Shown here: positions 55,320-63,934 of the stretch, in pieces
Layout: every line of letters begins with the position of its first letter
How positions within the stretch are numbered: position 1 is the stretch's first letter
Assembly: GCF_904846715.1 (NCBI RefSeq)
Contig: NZ_CAJHBU010000015.1
Span: forward strand, 1-64,000
DNA: 64,000 nucleotides
Reading direction: 5' to 3'
DNA from: Psychrobacter vallis
Lineage (GTDB): Bacteria > Pseudomonadota > Gammaproteobacteria > Pseudomonadales > Moraxellaceae
Translations under genes and position numbers: made by a program
The notes under the pieces: model-generated
What the model saw: only the letters and a program-made list of their open reading frames with translations
Database searches by the model: none
Told to the model about the DNA's origin: nothing

Positions 55320-55462
55320 GCATAAGAGGGTTTTTTGAATATTCGTTATTTGAGTAGTCGTTATTTGAGTAACCAAGCGTTCACTGAAAACCGTTGGCTT
55401 TCACCATTGCTGACGTTATGATAAGGCATTGCTTTTTAACGATAATTAAATAAGATCCCGCT

Positions 55463-56485
55463 ATGTCCACTTTGAAACCGACCAAAGATTTCTCTCCCGC
55501 CCCTTTTAAGCCGCCATTTTGGCTGACCAATGCGCATCTACAAACGATTTTGCCGAGATTTATTGCGGCGAAAGCCCCTGAGTATCGGCGCGAACTGCTC
55601 AAAGACTCACTCGATGAGAGTGAGATTGCTTATGACTTTTATGATGCTGACGAGACGCAGACGGCTGAGGAAAAACACCAAAAGCCCCTAGTCGTCTTAT
55701 TCCACGGTATGGAAGGCAGTAGCGACAGCCACTATGCGCGTACGCTCGCTCATGCCGTACAGCACAATGGCTGGCACTTTGTGGTGGTACATTTTCGCAG
55801 CTGCGGCGGTGTCCCTGTCAAAGGGCAAGTGTTCTATCAAGCGGGCGATACCATTGAAGTTGAACACGCACTGCAATATTTAAACAAGCAATACCAAACG
55901 GTCTATAGTATTGGCGTGTCTTTAGGCGGCAATGCCCTAGCAAAATACATGAGTGAATACGGTGAGGCGGCGCTTTGTCAAGCTGCTGTGGTAGCGTCCG
56001 CTCCTGTCGATCTGATCTCATCCTCACAGGCGATGGAGCGGTTTTTGGGTCGACGTATTTATACGCCTTACCTGCTAAACCCCATTGTCAGCAAAGCCAT
56101 CAAAAACAACTTGACCGAAGATGAAATCAAAGCTATTAAGGCCACCAACCGCATCAGCGAGTTCGACGATATTTTCACCGCGCCGCGTCATGGCTTTCGC
56201 TCCAAAAACGACTATTACTATCAAGCATCAGCCTTACCGCATCTGATTCACATTACCAAGCCGACCTTGATCATCAGTGCCAAGGATGATCCGTTTTTGG
56301 GCGCGACGGCCACACGTGGCGACGTGTCTGAGCATGTGACTTTGATTGATACCAAGCATGGCGGTCATATTGGGTTTATCAATTACCGCAATCGTAAATT
56401 TGATTTGGGTTGGCTACCGAGTACGGCGATGCGTTTTTTTGTAGAAGCAACCAAGACCGATGATGACTCAGCGGCCTCTGCATAA
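55463..56485 (+). CDS. YheT-type alpha/beta hydrolase (copy 2)
   Basis: A 340-residue paralogue of the preceding gene with the same layout: PPFWLTNAHLQTILPRF, LFHGMEGSSDSHYARTL, Ser153 in GVSLGGNALAKY, SAKDDPFLG and TKHGGHIGF. The nucleophile falls at the same residue number in both copies. The pair is a tandem duplication in the same orientation, separated by about 140 bp. The codon use of copy 2 appears more GC-rich. Separate substrates are possible. Confidence 0.88.
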   Translation: MSTLKPTKDFSPAPFKPPFWLTNAHLQTILPRFIAAKAPEYRRELLKDSLDESEIAYDFYDADETQTAEEKHQKPLVVLFHGMEGSSDSHYARTLAHAVQHNGWHFVVVHFRSCGGVPVKGQVFYQAGDTIEVEHALQYLNKQYQTVYSIGVSLGGNALAKYMSEYGEAALCQAAVVASAPVDLISSSQAMERFLGRRIYTPYLLNPIVSKAIKNNLTEDEIKAIKATNRISEFDDIFTAPRHGFRSKNDYYYQASALPHLIHITKPTLIISAKDDPFLGATATRGDVSEHVTLIDTKHGGHIGFINYRNRKFDLGWLPSTAMRFFVEATKTDDDSAASA

Positions 56486-56536
56486 GTTATTTATCCCCCT
56501 TCGCCTCTGCCCTACTTTTTCATTTAGAGACCGACT

Positions 56537-57079
56537 ATGTATCCATTTATCCGCTATGCCAGCACCATCGCTCACGCCGCGCTGCAAGTAAAAAAGGGCA
56601 ATACCTTAACGCTAAAAGAGACCAGTGAAATTAAGTTTCGCTGCCGCCTGACGGATATCGATAATTTCTTGGAGATGAATAATGGTCGCGTGTTTACGCT
56701 ATATGATTTGGGACGTATGGACTTTGCGGTACGTACGGGGCTTGGCAAACAGCTATTAAAACAGCGTTGGGGGTTGGTCGTCGCTGGCAGTACCATCCAA
56801 TACCGCAAGCGTATTCGTGCCTTTGAAAAAGTCACGCTAAAGACTAAAATCGTCGGTATCGATGCGCGCTGGATGTATATCGAGCAGTCGATGTGGGTCA
56901 AGGGTAAGCCGTGCTCTTCTGCCCTACTACGTACTGGCGTCACCGAAGGCGGCAGAGTCATCGACACGTCACGTGTGCTGACGGCGTTAGGTCAATCTGA
57001 TTGGAAACTACCGCTAACTGGCTATGTGGCAGAATGGATTGTAAGTGATGCTGATCGTCCGTGGCCGCCAACGGAGTGA
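56537..57079 (+). CDS. Thioesterase-fold (4HBT-like) protein
   Basis: A 180-residue protein resembling the THEM6/4-hydroxybenzoyl-CoA thioesterase-like group: TSEIKFRCRLTDIDNFLEMNNGRVFTLYDLGRMDFAVRTGL, then VVAGSTIQYRKRIRAFEKVTLKTKIVGIDARWMYIEQSMW. The DxNxHMNNxxY hot-dog motif appears as DIDNFLEMNNGRVFTLYDLGR, without the usual His. Catalysis on acyl-CoA is therefore likely but not certain. It lies 51 bp after a YheT-type gene, suggesting a shared lipid or ester context. Confidence 0.78.
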   Translation: MYPFIRYASTIAHAALQVKKGNTLTLKETSEIKFRCRLTDIDNFLEMNNGRVFTLYDLGRMDFAVRTGLGKQLLKQRWGLVVAGSTIQYRKRIRAFEKVTLKTKIVGIDARWMYIEQSMWVKGKPCSSALLRTGVTEGGRVIDTSRVLTALGQSDWKLPLTGYVAEWIVSDADRPWPPTE

Positions 57080-57261
57080 TAATCAAACCGCTTAGCTTAA
57101 AAGCATTACTGACTTGCACTCATTCAAGACGCGCCACAAGCAAGTAACCTTATAGCTACTATTTCATAACAAGTCATTATATAAATATATATAATAAATG
57201 TTAGTATATTAGTGAGTATCATATTCGACTCAACTAAATATAGTCTTATAAGGAGAATAAT

Positions 57262-57639
57262 ATGGCTAACACGACAGATTATGTCGGTACGTTATTTGAT
57301 AACAGTGAATCAAACCCAAGCAAAATCACCCTAGCCTTTACCATGGCTGGCGTGGCGCTTAAAAAAGGTCATTCTGCTACTGTGATTTTAATGGTAGATG
57401 CGGTACATTTAGCACTGCCGAATGCGCTAGCTAATGTCGATATTGGCGCGCCATTTGAACCTGCTGGTAAATTGTTAGAAGCCTTTATCGAAAAAGGCGG
57501 ACAAGTATTGGTCTGCGGCGCGTGTATGAAGCACAATGGCGTAGAAGAGTCTGCCATCGACAAGCGCTTTGAGGTGATTAGCGGTGATGATGTGGTTGAG
57601 CTGCTGATGAACGCGAAAGGATCGTTGCAGTTGAATTAA
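57262..57639 (+). CDS. DsrE/DsrF-like family protein
   Basis: A 125-residue DsrE-fold protein: TLFDNSESNPSKITLAFTMAGVALKKGHSATVILMVDAVHLALP and the cysteine motif LVCGACMKHNGVE. DsrE-like proteins take part in sulfur or persulfide transfer, or act as soluble partners of unknown function. The conserved CxxC suggests a redox or sulfur role. AAGGAG lies 8 bp before the ATG. It is monocistronic as far as visible. Confidence 0.85.
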   Translation: MANTTDYVGTLFDNSESNPSKITLAFTMAGVALKKGHSATVILMVDAVHLALPNALANVDIGAPFEPAGKLLEAFIEKGGQVLVCGACMKHNGVEESAIDKRFEVISGDDVVELLMNAKGSLQLN

Positions 57640-57722
57640 TCATAAAAGTTAAAGAGCAGAGTTATAAGAATGGTTCAGTTTTCTTAAATATCTTAAAAAA
57701 GGGTTATCAGTTATCAGCAAAA

Positions 57723-57871
57723 GTAGGGTGCGCCCCGCGCACCGATTGTTTGCTTTACTATTATTTCTTTTGATCTAAAGAAATAGATAATACATACTAT
57801 GACTTTAATAAAAATTAAAAGTTTTAGGGTAAGAAATTGATTAAACTTCTAGTGCGCGGGGCGCACCCTAC
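57723..57871. mobile_element. 149-bp element with GC-rich 20-bp terminal inverted repeats
   Basis: GTAGGGTGCGCCCCGCGCAC at 57723-57742 and its exact reverse complement at 57852-57871 enclose 109 bp of AT-rich non-coding DNA. This looks like a MITE or a degenerate mobile element. It lies in the 463-bp spacer between the DsrE gene and the RelA/SpoT-domain gene. Confidence 0.65.
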
Positions 57872-57913
57872 AGCTACTAGAAAGTTGAGGTTATAAAAGC
57901 AGAATCTTAAAAG

Positions 57914-57963
57914 TAGGTCAGTTTCCTTGATTATTTTTTGATAATTTAAGGGCTGACCTATTT
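57914..57963 (+). terminator. Possible stem-loop terminator in the DsrE-RelA spacer
   Basis: TAGGTCAG and CTGACCTA form an 8-bp stem with an AT-rich loop of about 30 bases, followed by six T residues. The long loop makes it a weaker candidate. Confidence 0.4.
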
Positions 57964-58102
57964 TTTGAATAGCAAGTCAGTTTTCGAAATATCTAAAACT
58001 AACTATTCGGCTGAAGCAGAGTATATTTACAATTTCTAATAATTAGTAGAACAACTTTGACAAAAGCTTCGCACTTGAAAGGATATTAGTATTTTTATCA
58101 TA

Positions 58103-59086
58103 CTACTTCTGAACTGTAAGCTTAGGAAGTGTATAGTTTATTAGTATTAATACAGAGTCACCTCGTCTGATAGTATTTTTTCCTAGTAAGAAAATAGATT
58201 TGATACTGTCCCTAAGCGATTTTTCATGCTCCAAATAGAATTCTTCTAATTGCTTTATATTTTCAATACCTAAGCTTTTAATTCTATTTATTAGCTGATC
58301 GTAAGCCGAGCTTTCAACATCGGACTCTGTGATAATCAAATCATATTCGCCAATAAATACACTGTTTTCAAAATTAATCACCTTATCATTCTCACTCATA
58401 AAGGATATTAACGAGGCCTTATTTATTTCAATTTGACTAGGATTGGCTTTAATATCTTGACTCAAATTCTTTTCATACTGCGCTATAGTTGATTTTAATT
58501 TCACAAACTCGATATCTGCTTGTTCGAGAAGAGCTGCAACCCTATAAAAAGTACGTTTTGCAGTAGTCGGAATTTCAAACTCGCCTTTGTAGCCTAAATC
58601 ATGTTCAATTTCAGCCCATGAATGCTGTAATATTGTCCTAACTTGAAATTCAAATTTCTGTTCTTTATAGCTAGAATATTCTGGTAAGTTCGTTCTATCT
58701 TTTTTTAAATTGGCAACGTAGTGTAGACTTCTGTAACCAAATTTATCACTGTCTATTTTCCGCTTATCTACAGAATTATCCTGATCTATAACAAATTCTT
58801 CTTCAATCATAGTTGCAATTTGATCTATTTCATCATCGAAATAGGTAATAATACGTACACCAACTATATCGGTAATATCGTTTAAATCCTTGTATTTTTC
58901 ACTTTTTCTTATGATTTTATTTTCAAGACTACCTCTATCTTTAACTCTAGTCTGCACCTGATGTACTCTGATATTTTTTTGCTCAAGTAACGAGCTTATT
59001 AGACTAAGAAGAGTTTTATCAAAGTTATCTAATACGTTTTTTGAACTATCATATTCTTTCAGTATTGAATTCATTTTGTAGCTCAT
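58103..59086 (-). CDS. Stand-alone RelA/SpoT synthetase-domain protein
   Basis: A protein of about 327 residues with one (p)ppGpp-synthetase-type nucleotidyltransferase domain: RVKDRGSLENKI, the DIVGVRIITYFDD motif, the G-loop-like FGYRSLHYV and FEFQVRTILQHSWAEIEHDLGYK. There is no HD hydrolase, TGS or ACT domain. A C-terminal helical region of about 150 residues is not recognised. Start is uncertain (ATG at 59086 or 59074; the open frame runs to 59248 through a short tandem repeat). It is AT-rich relative to neighbours. It could be an alarmone synthetase or a toxin-like enzyme of this superfamily. Confidence 0.8.
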   Translation of the reverse strand: MSYKMNSILKEYDSSKNVLDNFDKTLLSLISSLLEQKNIRVHQVQTRVKDRGSLENKIIRKSEKYKDLNDITDIVGVRIITYFDDEIDQIATMIEEEFVIDQDNSVDKRKIDSDKFGYRSLHYVANLKKDRTNLPEYSSYKEQKFEFQVRTILQHSWAEIEHDLGYKGEFEIPTTAKRTFYRVAALLEQADIEFVKLKSTIAQYEKNLSQDIKANPSQIEINKASLISFMSENDKVINFENSVFIGEYDLIITESDVESSAYDQLINRIKSLGIENIKQLEEFYLEHEKSLRDSIKSIFLLGKNTIRRGDSVLILINYTLPKLTVQK

Positions 59087-59175
59087 TAGATAGATTGTTA
59101 CGGAAAGTCGATAATTGTATCTTACATTATAAATACTCGAACACACTAATTTATAATTACAGATTTTGATGCATG

Positions 59176-59229
59176 TTTTAACTACAAATTCATAGTCAAA
59201 TATTTTAACTACAACTTCATAGTCAAAAC
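59176..59229. repeat. Two copies of a 27-bp tandem repeat
   Basis: TTTTAACTACAAATTCATAG and onward is repeated once with about three changes and a period of 27 bp. If the RelA/SpoT frame started upstream it would encode two FDYE-VVK-type nonapeptides; more probably it is the 5' leader. Confidence 0.6.
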
Positions 59230-59331
59230 CCTCTGCACTATTCAGCAACTAAATAAACACTATCTTCTACGCTCCTTACCCTGCTCTGTTACAGTAAGTC
59301 ATGCAAATATCCTAATAAAAAGGAGCCAATC

Positions 59332-60378
59332 ATGAGCTTACTTAATACCCTTAACCTTACCTATCCGATCATCCAAGCGCCAATGGCGGGCGGTGCCACC
59401 ACTCCTGAGTTGATTGCGAGCGTCAGTAACTTTGGTGGACTGGGTTCATTGGGTGCTGGCATGACCGCGCCAAACGTATTGGATAGCCAAATTAATACGA
59501 TTAAAGCCCTGACTGACCGACCGTTTATGGTCAACCTGATGGTGTTATCTGAGCACGAGTCGAGCACCTTTGATACCGCCATGCCGACTTGGTTGAGTCA
59601 ATATTATGAAGATCACGGCATAGTCGCCGAGTTGCCTGAACACCCCGCGCAAAACTTCGAAAACCAGCTACAAATGCTCTATGACAACCCTGTACCTGTT
59701 GCTAGTTTTACCTTTGGTATTATCAGTGCCGAGCAAGTTCAGCACCTGCAAAGTGTTGGCACGCGCGTCATCGGTACAGCCAATCATCCACTTGAAGCGA
59801 AAGCATGGAGCGAGATTGGTGCAGATGCTGTCTGTGTACAAGGCATAGAAGCGGGCGGCCATCGCGGTGGCTGGTTGCCACAAAGTGAAACCGATCCATT
59901 GGGATTGTTGACCCTCATTAGCCAAACACGCGCTTGCACCGATATTCCTTTGATTGCCGCTGGTGGCATTATGACGGGACAGGACATCAGGGCGGTACAA
60001 GCAGCGGGTGCTGAACTTGCGCAAATGGGGACGGCGTTTTTGACCACGGATGAGTGCGGTATTAATGACACTTATAAACAGGCACTTATTGATGCCAGTC
60101 AAGGGTTACGCAGTAGCGAGACGCGCTTGACCAGATTGTTTTCGGGTAAGCTTGCGCGTGGTTTATTAAACGATTATCTGCGTAACTTTGCTCAATTTGA
60201 GAGCGCAGATGCGCTGCCGCCCTACCCGCAACTCAATGCCATGACTAAATTTATTCGGGCTGATGCGACCAAGCGTTTGGACGCCGAGCATCTGTCGCTA
60301 TGGGTAGGACAAGGTGTATCTTTGATCAGAAACGAAAGTACAGACACCTTACTGACGCGATTAATAAAAGACTTGTGA
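59332..60378 (+). CDS. Nitronate monooxygenase (NMO family)
   Basis: An FMN-dependent TIM-barrel enzyme that oxidises nitronates. The 348 residues have the N-terminal YPIIQAPMAGGATTPELIASVSNFGGLGSLGAG, ADAVCVQGIEAGGHRGG (catalytic His region), IPLIAAGGIMTGQDIRAV and AQMGTAFL motifs typical of the class. AAGGAG precedes the ATG. Its stop is separated by 1 bp from the stop of the convergent hydrolase gene. A cytoplasmic detoxification role is likely; the physiological substrate is not known. Confidence 0.9.
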   Translation: MSLLNTLNLTYPIIQAPMAGGATTPELIASVSNFGGLGSLGAGMTAPNVLDSQINTIKALTDRPFMVNLMVLSEHESSTFDTAMPTWLSQYYEDHGIVAELPEHPAQNFENQLQMLYDNPVPVASFTFGIISAEQVQHLQSVGTRVIGTANHPLEAKAWSEIGADAVCVQGIEAGGHRGGWLPQSETDPLGLLTLISQTRACTDIPLIAAGGIMTGQDIRAVQAAGAELAQMGTAFLTTDECGINDTYKQALIDASQGLRSSETRLTRLFSGKLARGLLNDYLRNFAQFESADALPPYPQLNAMTKFIRADATKRLDAEHLSLWVGQGVSLIRNESTDTLLTRLIKDL

Positions 60379-60379
60379 G

Positions 60380-61333
60380 TTACTGATTTTTAAGCGCTGC
60401 ACGAAACGCTTTATAATCTTTTGCCGTCTGATCTGCCGCCTCTATCATCGGTATGTGCCCAACTTTAGACATGGTAATTACCTTTGCTTGCGGCATTAAC
60501 TTTTTCATCACGACCGCTGTTTCAGGCTTGATGATTTTGTCCTCAGCGCCCCAGACGACGAGCGTGGGAATATTGTACTGCGCGATGATTTTGGCACGCA
60601 TTTCTACATTATCCTCGGTGATCTGTTGCAGAATCTTGGCATGCAAACCTCGGTTGGCGATGTTGGTCTGAGCAAAGACGGCCTGTACGGTTTTGGGAAT
60701 ATAAGGCGGCTTGTACATCACAAGATTATACAAAGCAAAATAATCCTCCGTGTTCTGGATCAACAGCGGGCTATTCTCTATACCGCCATCGCCAAATCTT
60801 TCTTTTGGAAATCCTGCTGACCAAAAGCCACCACTGTCGAGTAACCACAAGCTTTTAACACTATCAGGATACATAGCAGCATAGGCGACACTGATACCGC
60901 CGCCCATTGAGTTACCGCCCACGTGGATGTTTGAAGCGGCGCCTTTTGCTTGCAATAGCTCATGTAAGCGCTGCGCCTGAGCATCCGCGCGATAGTCAGC
61001 CTGCAACGGTTTACTTGACTCACCAAAACCTAGCAAGTCTGGAATGATTAAATGGTAATCGCCCAGCTCTTTGCCAATACGGGTAAAGTTGTCTTTATTT
61101 GCACCAAATCCATGGATCAATAGTAAAGGCTCGCCGTTTAAGTTACCGCCCTCTAGATAGGTCATGGTATCGCCAGAGGCCAATGTGAGTACCTTTTTTT
61201 CAAGGTTTGCTTTATTTCGCTCATACTGTACAAGTTTTTGAGTCGTATTTACCGCAAGCGTGTTGGGTGCGGTGGTGCAGGCTACGACCGCAACCAAGAG
61301 CAATGCTGTGATACTTGCGCGCAATAGGGTCAT
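60380..61333 (-). CDS. Alpha/beta hydrolase lipoprotein (lipase-like)
   Basis: The start at 61333 (MTLLRASITALLLVAVVACTT) is set by a perfect AAGGAG 7 bp upstream; the frame opens earlier but without such a site. The signal peptide ends in a lipobox (VVAC), so it is probably anchored in the envelope. The 317 residues have LLIHGFGANKDNF, LLGFGESSKP, nucleophile Ser in GGNSMGGGIS, the acid in VVWGAEDKIIKPE and His in VGHIPMIEA. It resembles triacylglycerol lipases of cold-adapted gammaproteobacteria. The substrate is inferred. Confidence 0.87.
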   Translation of the reverse strand: MTLLRASITALLLVAVVACTTAPNTLAVNTTQKLVQYERNKANLEKKVLTLASGDTMTYLEGGNLNGEPLLLIHGFGANKDNFTRIGKELGDYHLIIPDLLGFGESSKPLQADYRADAQAQRLHELLQAKGAASNIHVGGNSMGGGISVAYAAMYPDSVKSLWLLDSGGFWSAGFPKERFGDGGIENSPLLIQNTEDYFALYNLVMYKPPYIPKTVQAVFAQTNIANRGLHAKILQQITEDNVEMRAKIIAQYNIPTLVVWGAEDKIIKPETAVVMKKLMPQAKVITMSKVGHIPMIEAADQTAKDYKAFRAALKNQ

Positions 61334-61413
61334 CAAAATCTCCTTATTCATCATAGACAACAGGCTTATCGCAATGGGTCATTCCCCATGAAACTATAGC
61401 GGATAATAAGGCA

Positions 61414-62124
61414 TTAATCTTGACTTAATAAGAACGCCACAGCCGCTTTTGCATGAATGTCGGTAGTATCAAAGACAGGAATGGGGCTATCTACCTGACT
61501 AATAAGCAAGCCAATCTCCGTACAGCCCAGTATCACACCCTCAGCGCCTTGCTCGGCAAGTGTTCTAATGACATCGACATAATACTGACGTGAGCTGTCT
61601 TTGAACTGACCGACGCACAGCTCTTTTTTGATGATACGGTGTACTTCGGCACGCTCGTCCTCAGCGGGTATCAGTACTTGCAAGCCTGCATCGATCAGAC
61701 GCTGCTTATAGAAGTCTTGGGTCATCGTAAACTGTGTACCTAATAACGCTATTTTGCTGAGATTTTGTTTTTTGATGGCGTCAATGGTAGCATCTGCAAT
61801 ATGAATAATGGGCAGATCAGTCGCTGCCTCTACATCGTCGAATAATTTGTGCATGGTGTTAGAGGCGATTATGAGCCCTTGCGCGCCAGCCGCTTGCAAG
61901 CGCGTGCCACTACTCGCCATCATCGCGCCCAACTCTTCCCATTCACCCGTTTCTTGTAGCGTATTGATAGGGCCAAAATCGACGCTATGGATCAATAAAT
62001 CTGCGGAATGTAATCCACCCAATTCAGCTTTGATACCTTCATTAATGATGCGATAGTAGCTCTCGGTGCTCTCCCAACTCATACCACCGATAATACCCAG
62101 TGTTCGCTGCTTTTGGTTTGCCAT
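61414..62124 (-). CDS. Aspartate/glutamate racemase family protein
   Basis: A 236-residue cofactor-independent racemase-fold protein of the YgeA type. The paired cysteine-containing or equivalent motifs are IIASNTMHKLFDD (Asn-Thr in place of the first Cys) and GVILGCTEIGLLI (second Cys present). E. coli YgeA is a broad amino acid racemase of low activity with the same first-Cys substitution. MSWESTESYYRIINEGI is the family N-terminus. AAGGAAAG precedes the ATG. It lies 81 bp upstream of the lipase-like lipoprotein gene on the same strand. Confidence 0.87.
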   Translation of the reverse strand: MANQKQRTLGIIGGMSWESTESYYRIINEGIKAELGGLHSADLLIHSVDFGPINTLQETGEWEELGAMMASSGTRLQAAGAQGLIIASNTMHKLFDDVEAATDLPIIHIADATIDAIKKQNLSKIALLGTQFTMTQDFYKQRLIDAGLQVLIPAEDERAEVHRIIKKELCVGQFKDSSRQYYVDVIRTLAEQGAEGVILGCTEIGLLISQVDSPIPVFDTTDIHAKAAVAFLLSQD

Positions 62125-62302
62125 TTTCTTTCCTTATTAGAGACAAGCAATTGTAAAAAATCATCCAATCGTAGCAAAAACAGTTATATCATATGGATTA
62201 TTTTTAAGATAATTCTGATAACTGCTCTATCAAAATTTCTCCTGTATTACCCACTCTTTTGTTCACTAATAGTCTATACCCGTCACCCTACAAGGAAGTG
62301 CT

Positions 62303-63805
62303 ATGAATACGATTCAGTCAACGCTGTATTCAAAGATTCATTTATCGACGCTATTACCGATTGGTCTACTTGCATCAGTAATAGTTCTATTGCCTGCTTG
62401 CGGTGGTGGCGACTCAGATACAGATTCAAGCGCTTCAACGCCTCCTACCACTACTGAACCAGCCACGTCCGTAACACCAAACATCCCGATATCTAGTAAC
62501 CAAGCATTTTATGATCGTAGCTCAGCCCTTGATGATTTAACGCTAGATGACCGTACGCGTAAACATATCTATGTGGCGACAACGGGCAGCGATAATGCAT
62601 CAGGTAGTGCGAACTCGCCAGTACTGACGCTACAAAGAGCGGCGGATCTCGCCACCGCTGGCACAACGGTACACATTGCCGCGGGTACTTATAAAGGGCC
62701 TATATATATTGAAAACTCTGGCACACTGGCGCAGCCTATTATTTTTGAGGCGATGCCAAAAGCAAAAGTGGTCATTACAGGAACGCCAAGCACTGATGAT
62801 GAACATCTGATTCATATCGAAAACCAAGCGTATGTGATCATTCGCGGTCTAGAATTTACTAATTTTTGGACCAATAACGATCAGATTACACCCATTGCGA
62901 TTTATGTGACTGGCAATAGTCATAATATCCTCATCGAGAACAATTATATTCATGATCTAGGCACGCGTGTCGACAACGATAATGCTAATGCGCATGGCAT
63001 CGCGGTTTACGGTACTCAGCCTATTAAGGATATTCAGATTAATAATAATCGAGTAGAAAACCTCACTCTAGGTCGTAGTGAAGCAATAGTCCTAAATGGT
63101 GATGTGACTAACTTTGAAGTGAACCATAACCAAGTCAATAATAACAATAATATTGGTATCGACGTCATTGGTTTTGAGGGCACAGCAGAGACCGCTAACG
63201 ACTACGCCAGACGCGGCGATATCATCGGCAATACAGTCACGCGCAATAGCATCGTTATCAACCCTGCCTACAAAGGCGATGATCCTTCAGCTGGTGGTAT
63301 TTATGTCGATGGTGGTAAGCAAGTATTTATTCAGAATAATACCGTGACTGGCAATGATATCGGTATCGAAGTCGCCAGTGAAAATTTCCAAAGATTAACA
63401 GAAGAGGTCTGGGTAGAGGGCAATACGGTCACTGATAGCAGCTATGCCGGTATTGCAGTGGGTGGTTATGATGAGCAACGTGGCGGCGTCAGACAAATCA
63501 CCCTTATTAATAATACGGTCACCAATAATGACCTTGGTAAACAACAAGGTGGCCAGCTACTACTGCAATTTAATATTCAAAAATTAAGTGTTAAGAATAA
63601 TACATTTACCAGCTCGCCCTCACGCTATATGGTCGTTGCCAATCAGATTGATCGCGGCGAAGTCAGCTTTCAAAATAACCGTTACCTCCCTAATCCTCTA
63701 AATAATGAGAACAGCAATTTATCCTTAATATGGGTACTCGGCAACAAAGATTTTAATAGTAGTACTGCTTTTGAAAACTGTGTGGTGTTGCTACAATGCA
63801 AATAG
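62303..63805 (+). CDS. Parallel beta-helix lipoprotein
   Basis: A 500-residue exported protein with a lipobox (LLPACGGG, Cys at about residue 33) followed by a Ser/Thr-rich linker. The domain begins KHIYVATTGSDNASGSANSPVLTLQRAADLA (DUF1565-like entry) and continues through right-handed parallel beta-helix turns with repeated VxxNxVxNN-type strands (IENNYIHD, INNNRVEN, VNHNQVNNN, IQNNTVTGND, LINNTVTNND). Such folds bind or cleave polysaccharide. No catalytic residues can be assigned. AAGGA precedes the ATG. Confidence 0.85.
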   Translation: MNTIQSTLYSKIHLSTLLPIGLLASVIVLLPACGGGDSDTDSSASTPPTTTEPATSVTPNIPISSNQAFYDRSSALDDLTLDDRTRKHIYVATTGSDNASGSANSPVLTLQRAADLATAGTTVHIAAGTYKGPIYIENSGTLAQPIIFEAMPKAKVVITGTPSTDDEHLIHIENQAYVIIRGLEFTNFWTNNDQITPIAIYVTGNSHNILIENNYIHDLGTRVDNDNANAHGIAVYGTQPIKDIQINNNRVENLTLGRSEAIVLNGDVTNFEVNHNQVNNNNNIGIDVIGFEGTAETANDYARRGDIIGNTVTRNSIVINPAYKGDDPSAGGIYVDGGKQVFIQNNTVTGNDIGIEVASENFQRLTEEVWVEGNTVTDSSYAGIAVGGYDEQRGGVRQITLINNTVTNNDLGKQQGGQLLLQFNIQKLSVKNNTFTSSPSRYMVVANQIDRGEVSFQNNRYLPNPLNNENSNLSLIWVLGNKDFNSSTAFENCVVLLQCK

Positions 63806-63883
63806 CGTCCGACGGTTTAATCTGCCCTAATGAACCACCAAAGCTCAGCGCAACGGTCTTATCTACCAGATCGTTATAACTGC

Positions 63884-63918
63884 AAACTAGGCTCGAATAA
63901 GTATTTGAGCCTAGTTTT
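63884..63918 (+). terminator. Terminator after the beta-helix gene
   Basis: AAACTAGGCTC, a 12-base loop and GAGCCTAGTTT, followed by a T-containing tail, about 80 bp after the stop. Confidence 0.75.
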
Positions 63919-63934
63919 AATACTGCTATTTTTT

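Noticed and set aside
59087..59248. N-terminal extension of the RelA/SpoT-domain protein
   Set aside because: It runs through a 27-bp tandem duplication, is poor in protein-like features and has no ribosome site; kept only as a remote possibility.
63820..63930. Minus-strand protein-like stretch (containing VDKTVALSFGGSLG) after the beta-helix gene
   Set aside because: About 40 codons only, no start, and it overlaps the terminator hairpin; probably chance.
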